Shown: positions 34,992 to 43,771, counted from the stretch's first letter. The stretch: DNA of 64,000 nucleotides from Desulfonatronospira thiodismutans ASO3-1 (GCF_000174435.1 NZ_ACJN02000003.1:202263-266262), one strand, 5' to 3'. The notes: generated by a model not told the origin, from the sequence alone. A program made the numbers and translations.

Positions 34992-35186
34992 AAGGTCCGG
35001 GGGCTTTGCAAACTGGGCGTAAACTGTCTGAACGACGTAGAAAGCGTTGATCAAAACCGTAAAACACAAAACCTGATTCAAAGCATATTACAGAATATAC
35101 CCCGGATATCGAATCAGTGTGTAGGTTTTGATTTACGCTTTCTTGGAGTGAGTTTTTACGTCCTGTTTGCAAAGTCCCCGGACCTT
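34992..35186. mobile_element. MITE-like element with GGTCCGG ends, copy 2
   Basis: A 195-bp unit with imperfect 30-base inverted ends AAGGTCCGGGGGCTTTGCAA and TTGCAAAGTCCCCGGACCTT. The interior GTGTAGGTTTTGATTTACGC and GAGTGAGTTTTTACGTC match copy 1 (31778-32048) in reverse. No target duplication could be recognised by eye. Confidence 0.8.
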
Positions 35187-35244
35187 AATTAATAATTAAT
35201 TATATCTTTCTTTCTGCACCCTGCCACCACGCGGCTCAACGCGG

Positions 35245-35883
35245 TCAACCATGATCTGTTTTGTACACCGTCTCCCACCCCCGCGATTCGAGATCCTGCC
35301 TGGATATCCTGCCTTCTCTCAAAATTTCAATTTTACCGCCCCCAAAAACCCTGACCAGGGTCGAGGGCAGCCCCCCCGCCGGGGCGTGGCCATGCTCAAA
35401 GACCATGTCCACCTTTCTAAGAAGCTCACTGTCCAGTTCTTCAAACACTGCGCAGGATTTTTCACCACTTATATTGGCGCTGGTTGCTATAAGCGGGGTC
35501 CCCGCGTCCAGGCAGAGTCTCGCCGCATCCTGATGCGGTGTGACTCTGATGGAAACCATGCCCTGCTCATCCCTTACACCGGGGGCAAGCATATCCAGGG
35601 CCCGGCAAAGTATGGAAACAGGGCCAGGCCAGAACTGCCCGGCCAGCTCAAGACTTTCTGGATCCATGGCCACAAAACTCCTGGCCTGTTCCAGGGTGCC
35701 TGCAATGAGAGGAAATGGCTTGTGCACCGGCCTTTTTTTCAGCTCCCTGATTTTCTGCACCACTGCCTTGCTGGTCCCGGTTCCGCCCATGCCCCACAAG
35801 GTTTCCGTAGGGTAGATTAGAATTTTTTCGGATTTAATAATTTGAACCGCTTGAAAAATTGACCCACTCATATTAAATTCCAT
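35245..35883 (-). CDS. Sua5/YciO/YrdC family L-threonylcarbamoyladenylate synthase
   Basis: A 212-residue YrdC-domain protein: EKILIYPTETLWGMGGTGTSKAVVQKIRELKKRPVHKPFPLIAG holds the KxR...SxN-type nucleotide site residues, with the later TPLIATSANISGEKSC and PSTLVRVFGG motifs. These enzymes make threonylcarbamoyl-AMP for the t6A37 modification of tRNA. The length is that of YrdC without the Sua5 C-terminal domain. The gene is single, between repeat-rich stretches; whether it is the main synthase or a paralogue is not decided. Confidence 0.88.
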   Translation of the reverse strand: MEFNMSGSIFQAVQIIKSEKILIYPTETLWGMGGTGTSKAVVQKIRELKKRPVHKPFPLIAGTLEQARSFVAMDPESLELAGQFWPGPVSILCRALDMLAPGVRDEQGMVSIRVTPHQDAARLCLDAGTPLIATSANISGEKSCAVFEELDSELLRKVDMVFEHGHAPAGGLPSTLVRVFGGGKIEILREGRISRQDLESRGWETVYKTDHG

Positions 35884-35953
35884 TTAATAACTTCCGATAA
35901 AGGTAATAACAACCCGGCCGGCAAAAGTCTTGAACAAAGGATTTTTTCATTGT

Positions 35954-35969
35954 TGGCAGGAAAGTTGCT
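35954..35969 (+). promoter_or_regulatory. Sigma-54 type -24/-12 promoter
   Basis: TGGCAGGAAAGTTGCT matches the sigma-54 consensus TGGCAC-N5-TTGCW with a single change and correct spacing. It lies about 60 bp upstream of the gene at 36028 and points towards it. In this bacterial group sigma-54 controls many flagellar and nitrogen genes. Confidence 0.75.
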
Positions 35970-36027
35970 TTTTTAATTTCAAAGGCAAGAGCCTGGGTAA
36001 TATTTTCCACCCACGAAAGGAGCCGCC

Positions 36028-36498
36028 ATGAAAATCAATTCAGAATACCAGAACCAGATAAATCAAAGCCAGGAAAGCACTCAGAAAAAGAAGCCTGCTG
36101 AAGAATTCTCCAGGATGCTGGACCAGGAACTATCCAGAAGCACCGGTGCCGGGCAGGGGGAAAAGGCTTCAAATACAGCCAGGGCGGATATGCTGCATCC
36201 TGCCCAGCTTCTGGGGAATTCCATTCTAACCCAACAAAAGCAGGAACCTTCTTTTATGAACCAGATGGATGATCTTCTTAGCAAGTGGGAAAATTATGCC
36301 GCTGAAATGAACTCCCCGGAATCCAGCCTCAAAGAGATATACGGCCATCTGGAGCACATCCTTGAAGGCGTGCGCGAAATGAAGGACTCAAAGTCCTTTG
36401 AGGACCAGCGCCCCGAGCTCAGGTCCCTGGTGGAAGAACTGGAAGTCCTGGCCACAGCCGAAGTGGTCAAGATAAACAGGGGGGATTACCTGGCTTAA
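36028..36498 (+). CDS. Conserved hypothetical protein preceded by a sigma-54 promoter
   Basis: I do not recognise the family with certainty. The 156-residue protein is polar and Gln/Ser/Glu-rich at the N terminus, helical afterwards (MNQMDDLLSKWENYAAEMN, SLKEIYGHLEHILEGVREMKD) and ends ELEVLATAEVVKINRGDYLA. There is no signal peptide or membrane segment. AAAGGAG stands ahead of the ATG. A sigma-54 promoter and the helical, low-complexity build are reminiscent of flagellar export substrates or chaperones, but this is only inference. Confidence 0.75.
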   Translation: MKINSEYQNQINQSQESTQKKKPAEEFSRMLDQELSRSTGAGQGEKASNTARADMLHPAQLLGNSILTQQKQEPSFMNQMDDLLSKWENYAAEMNSPESSLKEIYGHLEHILEGVREMKDSKSFEDQRPELRSLVEELEVLATAEVVKINRGDYLA

Positions 36499-37064
36499 CC
36501 GGCACCGGACCGGTGCAGCGGCTTGTGCGCCAGGACGCTGTATTCCGGTCCTGCGGGGGTAAGGCGGCTCTGCCAGAGATTGATCCGCTCCGCGTTGAAC
36601 TCGGGCCAGCCCATATTTTCCACGTAATCTGAAAATTCTTTCCAGGGATCATCAGCCACGAAATTCTTTATCCGGGCCAGGGTAAGATGGGCCTTGAAAG
36701 GCCTTTTTTCCGGCTCAAACCCAAAGCCCTCAAGCTCCTTTTCCAAAGTACGGGCCAGGTTCATCAGCTTCTGCACCTCCCCGTCGACTCCAAGCCAGGC
36801 CACCCTGTACTGCCCAGCGCTTCCGAAATACCCGCTTTTGCTTCCCTGAAGACAGAAATCTTCAAATTCAACCCGGTCCAGGCAAACCTTTACCTGGGGC
36901 AAAAGATCGTCCTGCACTTCCCCCAGGAACCTGAGGGTAATATGCCAGTTCCCCGGCCTGGTCCAGGAAAGCCTGGACCTGAACCTTTTCTTCCATTCAT
37001 TGCGTGCCTGCCCGAGCATCTGCTGATACACTTCCGGCAGGGGAATTCCAAAAAATATTCGCAT
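36495..37064 (-). CDS. thpR: RNA 2',3'-cyclic phosphodiesterase (2H family)
   Basis: This 189-residue 2H phosphoesterase has both catalytic tetrapeptides: HITLRFLG (residues 42-49) and HLTLARI (residues 126-132). It starts IFFGIPLPEVYQQML, as ThpR proteins do. The family hydrolyses 2',3'-cyclic phosphodiesters, with a substrate still debated in vivo. It converges with the sigma-54 gene (4-bp overlap at the ends) and follows the CinA-type gene on the same strand by 14 bp. Confidence 0.9.
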   Translation of the reverse strand: MRIFFGIPLPEVYQQMLGQARNEWKKRFRSRLSWTRPGNWHITLRFLGEVQDDLLPQVKVCLDRVEFEDFCLQGSKSGYFGSAGQYRVAWLGVDGEVQKLMNLARTLEKELEGFGFEPEKRPFKAHLTLARIKNFVADDPWKEFSDYVENMGWPEFNAERINLWQSRLTPAGPEYSVLAHKPLHRSGAG

Positions 37065-37078
37065 AACTTTGTTTTCCG

Positions 37079-37585
37079 TTACCTCTTTGCGGCTTCCAGG
37101 TTCATATCCTGCAAATAATCCACAAGTCCCTGAACAGCGTATTCAGCAGACTGCATTTTCACCTCTTTCCTGCTGCCCTGAAACAACTTTTTCTCCCCAC
37201 GGGTCCGGCCCAGAACAAACCAGCCAAAACATACAGTGCCCACGGGCTTATCCTGTGTCCCGCCACCGGGGCCGGCTATCCCGGAAACAGCCAGGGCCGC
37301 TCCTGCCCCGCAAAGACCGGCCGCGCCCCGGGCCATGGCTTCGGCGCATTCAGGGCTTACCGCCCCGTAAGCATCCAGAAGTTCCCGGTCCACATTCAAA
37401 ACAGAGATTTTAAGCTCATTACTGTATGCCACCACCCCGCCCAGATACCAGTCTGAACTCCCGGGCTCATTGGTGATAAGATGCCCTATGAGTCCGCCGG
37501 TGCAGGACTCGGCAGTAGCCAGCATGATACTCTTCTTCTTCAAAATATCCGCCAGCAGGCTCATGTCTGATTGCACAATAGGCAT
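37079..37585 (-). CDS. CinA C-terminal domain protein, nicotinamide-nucleotide amidohydrolase
   Basis: The 168-residue stand-alone CinA-C domain shows MLATAESCTGGLIGHLITNEPGSSDWYLGGVVAYSNELK, GAVSPECAEAMARGA and AVSGIAGPGGGTQDKPVGTVCFGW, the standard PncC signatures. Members deamidate nicotinamide mononucleotide to nicotinate mononucleotide in pyridine nucleotide salvage. It is the first gene of a pair with thpR. Confidence 0.92.
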   Translation of the reverse strand: MPIVQSDMSLLADILKKKSIMLATAESCTGGLIGHLITNEPGSSDWYLGGVVAYSNELKISVLNVDRELLDAYGAVSPECAEAMARGAAGLCGAGAALAVSGIAGPGGGTQDKPVGTVCFGWFVLGRTRGEKKLFQGSRKEVKMQSAEYAVQGLVDYLQDMNLEAAKR

Positions 37586-37603
37586 TAGCAGACACCTTGT
37601 TTA

Positions 37604-38029
37604 TCAGTTAAGCAAAAAATTCTCCACGATGGGCCAGCCTGTGTACACCTGGTAAAGGGCAACCCCCAGAAGAAGGACATTGTTCGCCGCATGCACCAAG
37701 GGCAGGGCTGTCCTTCTGGCCTTGCGCCGGTCCATGTAGGTTCCGCTGACGTAGGCTATGAGCATAAGCGGGGTCATGACCATGGCCCCCTGGTTATGAT
37801 CGGCGAATATGCCCATCATGCCCATTTCAGCATTTACGGCCATCTTGCCCACCGCCAGTCCCAGGAGCCAGCCGATGATCACCCACCTGCCCATGACCAC
37901 GTGCCGCTTCCAGTTGAAAGGCACCCTGTGACCCAGGTGAGCGCTTCTGAACCTTTGCAGTCCCAGATAAAAAACATAAAATGCGCCTATAGTCACCAGG
38001 GCCTGAAGAATGGGATGAATCCAGAGCAT
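37604..38029 (-). CDS. DUF4079 membrane protein
   Basis: The ATG at 38029 is chosen because AGGAGG lies six bases before it. The 141-residue protein has about four membrane segments (ILQALVTIGAFYVFYLGLQ, VVMGRWVIIGWLLGLAVGK, AMVMTPLMLIAYVSGTYMD, NNVLLLGVALYQVYTGW) with histidines near helix ends (WIHP, HVVMG, DHNQGA, VHAANN), a layout like cytochrome b561 relatives. It is therefore probably a membrane protein that could bind haem; function unknown. Confidence 0.8.
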   Translation of the reverse strand: MLWIHPILQALVTIGAFYVFYLGLQRFRSAHLGHRVPFNWKRHVVMGRWVIIGWLLGLAVGKMAVNAEMGMMGIFADHNQGAMVMTPLMLIAYVSGTYMDRRKARRTALPLVHAANNVLLLGVALYQVYTGWPIVENFLLN

Positions 38030-38388
38030 AAAGTCCTCCTGCCGATACTGCATACGGCTTTTGTTCTTTATTACAATCACGACATACACATGAGCAAGGA
38101 CAAATATTATGACAATCCACTTAAATTTACCTTAAAATGAGAAAAAATTACAGTAAGTTGAAAAAATTTAATGAAACCCTGGATTAATTTAAAATTTTAG
38201 GTTAATATTGACAGTTCTGAGCAGGACATAGCAATTTACCGATGCCAGAATGCCGTTCACCTGAAAGAGCTTCGTTCATGCTGGCTGTTTGCTGAAGGTT
38301 CTGCATATGTAATCGTGTTTGGACTTAAAAACAGCATAAATTCTAGTTTTTAATCCAGGTTAACCCTAAACTCAGGAGCAGTACAACT

Positions 38389-38928
38389 ATGTGGGAAATC
38401 AGACTGCATGGCAGAGGAGGCCAGGGGGCAGTTACCTCGGCAGAGCTTCTGGCCCGCGCCGCTATTTCCAGGGAAAAATTCGCCCAGGCTTTTCCCAGCT
38501 TCGGCCCGGAAAGAAGAGGAGCACCGGTACAGGCCTTTGTCCGTGTGGACGACAAAAAGATTCGCAAAAGGGAAAAAATTTATCAGCCGGACATGGTCCT
38601 GGTCCTGGACCCTTCACTGCTGGATGTCGTCAATGTTGCTGAAGGACTCAAGGAAGACGGCATTGTTGTCGTCAATTCACCCCAGGACAGCGCAGAGCTC
38701 AAGCAGAAGCACAACTGGCCCGGAGCATACACAGTGGATGCCACCAAGATTGCCATGGACATTCTTTCCGTGCCCATCACCAACACCACCATGCTTGGAG
38801 CCCTGCTCAAGGCTTCAGGCATACTGGAACCCCAGGACATGGAAGAGGTTATAATGGACCGTTTCGGACCCAAGCTTGGCCCCAAGAACTTTGAGGCCCT
38901 CAAAAAAGCCTATGAGCTGGCAAACTAA
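38389..38928 (+). CDS. porC: Pyruvate:ferredoxin oxidoreductase, gamma subunit
   Basis: This 179-residue gamma domain begins MWEIRLHGRGGQGAVTSAELLARAA and continues FAQAFPSFGPERRGAPVQAFVR, the signature of 2-oxoacid:acceptor oxidoreductase gamma subunits. It is the first of four genes in the order gamma-delta-alpha-beta, as in archaeal-type pyruvate synthases. The cytoplasmic enzyme interconverts pyruvate with acetyl-CoA, CO2 and reduced ferredoxin. Confidence 0.93.
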   Translation: MWEIRLHGRGGQGAVTSAELLARAAISREKFAQAFPSFGPERRGAPVQAFVRVDDKKIRKREKIYQPDMVLVLDPSLLDVVNVAEGLKEDGIVVVNSPQDSAELKQKHNWPGAYTVDATKIAMDILSVPITNTTMLGALLKASGILEPQDMEEVIMDRFGPKLGPKNFEALKKAYELAN

Positions 38929-38942
38929 ATCAGGAGTTGAAT

Positions 38943-39227
38943 ATGGCTAATCTAGCTTTATGCGCATGGGAAAAACTGGAACTGGGTACAGCCATCACCG
39001 AGCCGGGCAACGCAGCCCAGCTCAAGACCGGTGACTGGAAGACCCTGCATCCGGTGACTGACCAGGAAAAATGCATCAAGTGCGGCATGTGCCAGGTTTT
39101 CTGTCCCGAGTTCTGTATCCATGAAGACAGCGAGGGATTTTACCCGGCTGATCTTTATTACTGCAAGGGCTGCGGCATCTGCGCCAACGAATGCCCCAAA
39201 AAGGCAATCACCATGACCATGGGCTAA
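38943..39227 (+). CDS. porD: Pyruvate:ferredoxin oxidoreductase, delta subunit (2 x 4Fe-4S ferredoxin)
   Basis: The ATG at 38943 has AGGAG seven bases upstream and is preferred to the TTG two codons before it. The 94-residue protein carries CIKCGMCQVFCPEFC and CKGCGICANECPKKA, two complete CxxCxxCxxxC/P binding sites. It passes electrons from the catalytic subunits to ferredoxin. It lies 14 bp after porC. Confidence 0.95.
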   Translation: MANLALCAWEKLELGTAITEPGNAAQLKTGDWKTLHPVTDQEKCIKCGMCQVFCPEFCIHEDSEGFYPADLYYCKGCGICANECPKKAITMTMG

Positions 39228-39291
39228 AGCCCGGGGTCAGCAGAATATGTACAGAAAAAATAATCATCCATCTTAAAGAACGGAGGAAAAA

Positions 39292-40467
39292 ATGAGCAAG
39301 GCTATCGGGTTGGAAGTCTCGCTGGCCGTCGCGGAAGCGGTGAAGCAGGCCAACGTGGACGTTATTTCAGCCTATCCCATCACTCCTCAGACCCATATCG
39401 TGGAAGAGCTGTCGGTATATGTTGCCAATGGAGAACTGGATGCGGAATACATTCCGGTGGAATCCGAGCACTCGGCCATGAGTGCAGCCATCGGCTCCAG
39501 CGCGGCAGGAGCCAGGTCCTACACGGCCACTGCGGCCCAGGGACTGGCCTATATGCATGAAACCCTGTTCATAGCTTCGGGCATGCGTCTGCCCATAGTC
39601 ATGACCGTGGCCAACAGGGCCCTTTCCGCGCCCATCTCCATCTGGAACGACCACAGCGACATCATGGCTGAACGGGATGTAGGCTGGGTTCAGTTATTCG
39701 GGGAAAACGGCCAGGAAGCATACGAACTGTCCATCATCGCCTTTAAGATCGCCGAAGATCACCGGGTGCTTCTCCCGGCCATCGTCAACATTGACGGCTT
39801 CATCCTGACGCACATGATTGAGCCCGTCACTTTCCTGGACCAGGCCAAAATCGATGAGTTCCTGCCTCCATTCAAGCCCGCCCTGACCCTGAACCCGGAA
39901 AAACCGGTGACCATGGGGCCTGTGGGCGTGCCTGAAGTATACACCGAATCCCGCAAGCAGTGCGAGCAGGCTCTATGGAATTCCCTGGAGGTTGTCCGGG
40001 AAGTGTTTGACGAATGGAAGCAGAAGTTTGACCATGAGTACAAGCTCATCGAGAAAAACGGCGATCCTCAGGGCAAGACACTCTTCATAACCATGGGTTC
40101 CCAGGGTGAAACCACCATGAACGCCGTGGAAGACCTGCAGGCCCAGGGCGAATCAGTGGGCCAGGTCCGCATCAGGCTTTGGCGGCCTTTCCCCAGGGAG
40201 GACTTTTTGCAGGCCATCAAGGGAGCAGAAAAAATTATCGTCATTGACCGGGCCTTGAGCCCCGGCGCGTACAGCGGACCTGTGGCCCAGGAAATCCTGG
40301 CCCTTCTTTATTCCCAGGAGACCAGGCCCAGGGTGTACAACGTAATAGCCGGCCTTGGCGGACGCGACGTGACCGTCAACGACTTCAAGGAAATGTATGC
40401 CCAGGCCCAGAAGGACAGCCTGGATCCAAACTATACAATATGGGGGGTTTGTTCAGATGCTAAATAG
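39292..40467 (+). CDS. porA: Pyruvate:ferredoxin oxidoreductase, alpha subunit
   Basis: The 391-residue protein opens with the pyrimidine-binding region VISAYPITPQTHIVEELS and VPVESEHSAMSAAIGSSAAGARSYTATAAQGLAYMHE (shown by parts), and contains NRALSAPISIWNDHSDIMAERDVGW, typical for pyruvate- rather than 2-oxoglutarate-specific alpha subunits. GGAGG precedes the ATG by six bases. It overlaps the beta subunit gene by 11 bp. Confidence 0.94.
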   Translation: MSKAIGLEVSLAVAEAVKQANVDVISAYPITPQTHIVEELSVYVANGELDAEYIPVESEHSAMSAAIGSSAAGARSYTATAAQGLAYMHETLFIASGMRLPIVMTVANRALSAPISIWNDHSDIMAERDVGWVQLFGENGQEAYELSIIAFKIAEDHRVLLPAIVNIDGFILTHMIEPVTFLDQAKIDEFLPPFKPALTLNPEKPVTMGPVGVPEVYTESRKQCEQALWNSLEVVREVFDEWKQKFDHEYKLIEKNGDPQGKTLFITMGSQGETTMNAVEDLQAQGESVGQVRIRLWRPFPREDFLQAIKGAEKIIVIDRALSPGAYSGPVAQEILALLYSQETRPRVYNVIAGLGGRDVTVNDFKEMYAQAQKDSLDPNYTIWGVCSDAK

Positions 40468-41410
40468 TAGCGCCCTAGAAAACTTGGAAAAAATAACCCA
40501 GAAAAACATGCCCAGAGAGGACATGATTTCTCCGGGTCACAGGGCCTGCCAGGGATGCGCCGAAGTCCTGGCCATGGCCATGGTCATGAAAGTGGCCGGG
40601 CCCAATACCATTGTGGCCAACGCCACTGGATGCATGGAAATCATCACCTCGCCCTTTCCCCAGACCGCCTGGAAGATTCCCTGGATGCATGTGGCCTTCA
40701 ACAACACCTCTGCCGTGGCCTCGGGCATTGAAGCCGGTATAAAGGCCCTGGAAAGAAAAGGCAGAATTCCCGCCAAAAAGCCAAACATCATAGCTGTAGG
40801 CGGCGACGGGGCCACCTTCGATATCGGGATTCAGGCCCTGTCCGGTGCCCTGGAGCGGGGACACAACTTCCTGTATCTCTGCCTGGACAACGAGGCCTAC
40901 ATGAATACCGGAGTGCAGCGCTCCAGCGCCACGCCCCTGGGAGCCATGACCACCACTTCCCCGGTGGGATCAAAGTTCCAGGGACAGCAGACCTGGAAAA
41001 AAGATATGCCCGGCATTGCCGCAGCGCACAATATACCTTACGTGGCCACTGCCAACCCGGGATTTCACCTGGATCTCATGAACAAGGTGCAAAAGGCCCT
41101 TGCTGTTGACGGTCCGGCTTATCTGCACGTCTACTCCGCCTGTCCCACAGGCTGGAGGAGCAAGCCCGAAAAGAGCATAGAGATCTCCAAGCTGGCGGTG
41201 CAGACCAATATCTTCCCTCTCTACGAGATAATCGAGGGCAAGCTGACCATCACCAAGAATATCAAAAAACCCAAGCCGGTGGTTGATTACCTCAAGACCC
41301 AGAGAAGGTTCGCCCACCTGAAAGAAGACGACCTCAAGTTCATTCAGGAACAGACAGACGCCAACCTGGCCAGGCTGAAAAAGCTCGAGGCCGATTCCAG
41401 TCCTGAATAA
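40457..41410 (+). CDS. porB: Pyruvate:ferredoxin oxidoreductase, beta subunit
   Basis: Taken from ATG 40457 inside the end of porA. The 317-residue protein has the thiamine diphosphate motif GGDGATFDIGIQALSGALER ... NEAYMNTG, and cysteines for the third 4Fe-4S cluster (ACQGCAEV around residue 30, CMEIIT around 57 and CPTGWR around 229). It completes the PorCDAB complex. A hairpin follows at 41428. Confidence 0.95.
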   Translation: MLNSSALENLEKITQKNMPREDMISPGHRACQGCAEVLAMAMVMKVAGPNTIVANATGCMEIITSPFPQTAWKIPWMHVAFNNTSAVASGIEAGIKALERKGRIPAKKPNIIAVGGDGATFDIGIQALSGALERGHNFLYLCLDNEAYMNTGVQRSSATPLGAMTTTSPVGSKFQGQQTWKKDMPGIAAAHNIPYVATANPGFHLDLMNKVQKALAVDGPAYLHVYSACPTGWRSKPEKSIEISKLAVQTNIFPLYEIIEGKLTITKNIKKPKPVVDYLKTQRRFAHLKEDDLKFIQEQTDANLARLKKLEADSSPE

Positions 41411-41427
41411 ATTAAAACTGCAGGCTC

Positions 41428-41464
41428 CGCCGCCCGGAGGATAAATACAGCCCGGGCGGCGACC
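41428..41464 (+). terminator. Hairpin after porB
   Basis: CGCCGCCCGG ... CCGGGCGGCG makes a strong GC stem about 20 bp after the porB stop. A T-run (ATTTTTATCC) follows about ten bases further, so it may act as a terminator or as a 3' stabilising structure. Confidence 0.6.
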
Positions 41465-41711
41465 CGCATGCAATTTTTATCCTCTCCATTCCTGCTCAAT
41501 CCCTTCTCAGCTATTGACATTTTCCTTTTTATCCTGTTGGATATTCAGGGTTATACAGGGGATTTTTAACCCGGCATCCAGCAATCAGCATGCTGAATCA
41601 GCATATCTGGCTTGTTTCCTCCCCTTTTATGATTTTATTCACAAACTTGTGTTTGCAATTTTTTTCTTTATAAGGATAAAAAAGGGATAACAATTAAGGA
41701 GGAATTTTACT

Positions 41712-42791
41712 ATGGTCGGACTTTATATCGGATCTACGCACGGCTTTTCCGGCAAGAACCTCATCACCCTCGCCCTGGGCAAAAAATTCAAGGACGACGG
41801 GATCAAGATCGGGTACATGAAGCCTGTTGGTGCTGTACCAAGGGAAATTGAAGGCAGGATGGTGGACGAGGACGCTTATGAAGCCCTGAAATTTTTGGAC
41901 ATAAAAGTGGACGATCCGGCCTCTGTTACACCGGTACTCATATCCCAGGATTTCATGCAGAAAGCATATACCGGCGAATGCCTGCTCTACATGCAGGACA
42001 TAAAAAAGGCCTTTGATCAGCTTCATAAAGACAACGAGCTCATGCTCATCGGAGGCTCGGGCAGCTACCTCTACACCGGTAAATACTGCAACCTTGACGG
42101 TATGAGCATAAGCCGGGCCCTGGGTTCCAAGGTGATTCTCATTGACCGCTACAAGCAGGAACTCAATTACGACTACCTCATTGCAGCCAAGGAAATGCTT
42201 GGAGACGACCTGGTGGGTGTAATTCTAAACGACGTCCCCGAAAATTTCATGCGCGAAGCCAAGGAATATGTAACCCCCATGCTGGAGCACAGGCAGGTCA
42301 ATGTACTGGGGACAATCCCCCACGATCCCCTGCTCAAGGCTATCAGTGTTGGAGACCTGGCCAAGGAACTCGGTGGCAGGATCATCTCCATGCAGAGCAA
42401 ATCGGACCAGGTGATTCAGAACTTTCTCATAGGCACCATGCAGATTGAAAACTTTATGGCCCATTTCCACAAAAACAAGAACTCTGCGGTCATAGTGGGC
42501 GGTGACCGTTCAGACCTGCACCTGGTGGCCATGGAAGGCAACTGCCCCTGTCTGATCCTCACCGGCAATATTTACCCCAACGATATCGTTCTCACCAGGT
42601 CCGAAGTCCTGGGCATCCCGGTTATAGTAGCTCGTGAGGACACCTTCACAGTAGCCCAGAAAATGGAAAAGATCCTGAACCGCACCAAGCTCAGAGAAGA
42701 AGTCAAAATCAAGCAGGGCTGCCAGGTGGTAAACGACAACCTGGACTACAAAACCCTGTACAAGAACCTGGGCATACAAGGCAAAGGATAG
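41712..42791 (+). CDS. Phosphotransacetylase-family/BioD-like AAA_26 and DRTGG domain protein
   Basis: The 359-residue protein starts like a dethiobiotin-synthetase-type P-loop ATPase (GLYIGSTHGFSGKNLITLALG, residues 3-23; GYMKPVG; LMLIGGSGSYLYTG) and ends with a DRTGG domain (AVIVGGDRSDLHLVAMEGNCPCLILTG). This pair of domains forms the N-terminal part of long phosphate acetyltransferases, but no acetyltransferase domain is present. Beside porCDAB it probably relates to acetyl-CoA/acetate metabolism, perhaps as a regulator. AGGAGG stands upstream of the ATG and a strong terminator follows. Confidence 0.8.
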   Translation: MVGLYIGSTHGFSGKNLITLALGKKFKDDGIKIGYMKPVGAVPREIEGRMVDEDAYEALKFLDIKVDDPASVTPVLISQDFMQKAYTGECLLYMQDIKKAFDQLHKDNELMLIGGSGSYLYTGKYCNLDGMSISRALGSKVILIDRYKQELNYDYLIAAKEMLGDDLVGVILNDVPENFMREAKEYVTPMLEHRQVNVLGTIPHDPLLKAISVGDLAKELGGRIISMQSKSDQVIQNFLIGTMQIENFMAHFHKNKNSAVIVGGDRSDLHLVAMEGNCPCLILTGNIYPNDIVLTRSEVLGIPVIVAREDTFTVAQKMEKILNRTKLREEVKIKQGCQVVNDNLDYKTLYKNLGIQGKG

Positions 42792-42857
42792 CTTTTTTCA
42801 GCATCACAAAGCCTGAGGACACTAAACATCCCTTTGTCCATCAGCTTCAGAACAAAA

Positions 42858-42890
42858 AAGGGGCGTCTCATCAAAGACGCCCCTTCCTTA
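42858..42890 (+). terminator. Rho-independent terminator
   Basis: AAGGGGCGTCT-CATCAA-AGACGCCCCTT is a perfect 11-pair stem followed by CCTTATT, about 65 bp after the stop codon of the DRTGG gene. The A-run ahead of it makes it potentially bidirectional. Confidence 0.85.
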
Positions 42891-42891
42891 T

Positions 42892-43175
42892 TGTTCCCAC
42901 GCTCCGCGTGGGAACATTCTTCGGACGCTCCGCGTCCAAAATGACCGCGGGAGCGCTCAGGCTAATCCGCAATTCTTTTCCTCTTATTCCAATCTGCAAT
43001 CAAGATGATCTTAATGTTTATCACTACAAACCCTTTGGCAATGCTTTTCTTATCTGCGGAGATCTGCGCAATCAGCGGCCAAGATTCTTTGCCTTTGATG
43101 TTATCAGTTGCATGAAGAAGAAAGATGTTAGCCGCTGATCTACGCTGATAAAATCATTTTGATAGCAATCTAGAA
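42892..43175. repeat. REP-like GTTCCCACGC repeat and associated dispersed sequence
   Basis: It begins with GTTCCCACGCTCCGCGTGGGAAC and CGGACGCTCCGCGTCC, two adjoining palindromes of a family also found at 53530, 53580, 58490, 60780, 60880-60932 and 61073. Then follows ATTCCAATCTGCAATCAAGATGATC (about 42985; given in part), a motif shared with the end of the AddA-like gene and, reversed, with 15150-15175. AATCAGCGG/CCGCTGAT stretches complete it. No gene is seen. Confidence 0.75.
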
Positions 43176-43697
43176 TTACTTCTGCAGACAATACACTTCC
43201 AGCTTGTCCATCTGGAAATTTGCTTCCTCTACGAATGAACTGCCGACTTTCACGCCGTTTTCATTCTGTTCAATATGCTCTGCTCTGCATTTCAGCCGAA
43301 AAAGGGTACTGTTGCCGGACAGGTATGAAATCACTTCAAACTCGGACTGCGGCTTTGCAAACTGCATACCTCCGTTCTTTCCAGCAGGTACCACCAGCCT
43401 GAGACCTCCCCTGGAAATATCAAAAATTGTGGTGGATATATATCTGCCCATGTCAAAATCTTCCCCGTTGCCGCCATTCTGGGTCTTTTCATACACCAGT
43501 GCCGGAATCACCACCTTCTTCCGGGCAGACTTTCTTTTCTCTTCCAGCTGATCATAACCATTTCGGCTTTCAAGGTATTTGGTAAAAATATGGTTCAAAA
43601 GAGTGCTCAGGCTGAGGCTGTTTTTTTTTGCCAGCATCTCGAGCTTGTCCAGAATATTTTCTTTAATATAGACTGTTTTTTCCAGATAGCGGGTCAT
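43176..43697 (-). CDS. PilZ domain protein with N-terminal ribbon-helix-helix-like segment
   Basis: The start at 43697 (MTRYLEKTVYIKENILDKLE) is set by GGAGGAG nearby. The 173-residue protein has an N-terminal stretch like a CopG-type ribbon-helix-helix (residues 1-45), then a PilZ region with RKSARKKVVIPALVYE (RxxxR motif) and ISRGGLRLVVP (D/NxSxxG). PilZ domains bind cyclic di-GMP. A paralogue lies at 45113-45616, and a diguanylate cyclase gene follows at 46412, so the three may form one signalling set. Confidence 0.82.
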   Translation of the reverse strand: MTRYLEKTVYIKENILDKLEMLAKKNSLSLSTLLNHIFTKYLESRNGYDQLEEKRKSARKKVVIPALVYEKTQNGGNGEDFDMGRYISTTIFDISRGGLRLVVPAGKNGGMQFAKPQSEFEVISYLSGNSTLFRLKCRAEHIEQNENGVKVGSSFVEEANFQMDKLEVYCLQK

Positions 43698-43771
43698 CTT
43701 GTCTCCTCCATTTATCCCCGGATTATGCATCACCAGGATTGTTCCTGATTATCAGCTGTTGACGCACCTGG

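Larger units (their letters stand above)
34478..35244. other. Repeat-filled intergenic region between convergent genes
   Basis: It contains a terminator-like hairpin (34500-34533), a nested palindromic element (34735-34892) and a MITE-like unit (34992-35186). No gene is supported in the remaining sequence. Confidence 0.7.
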
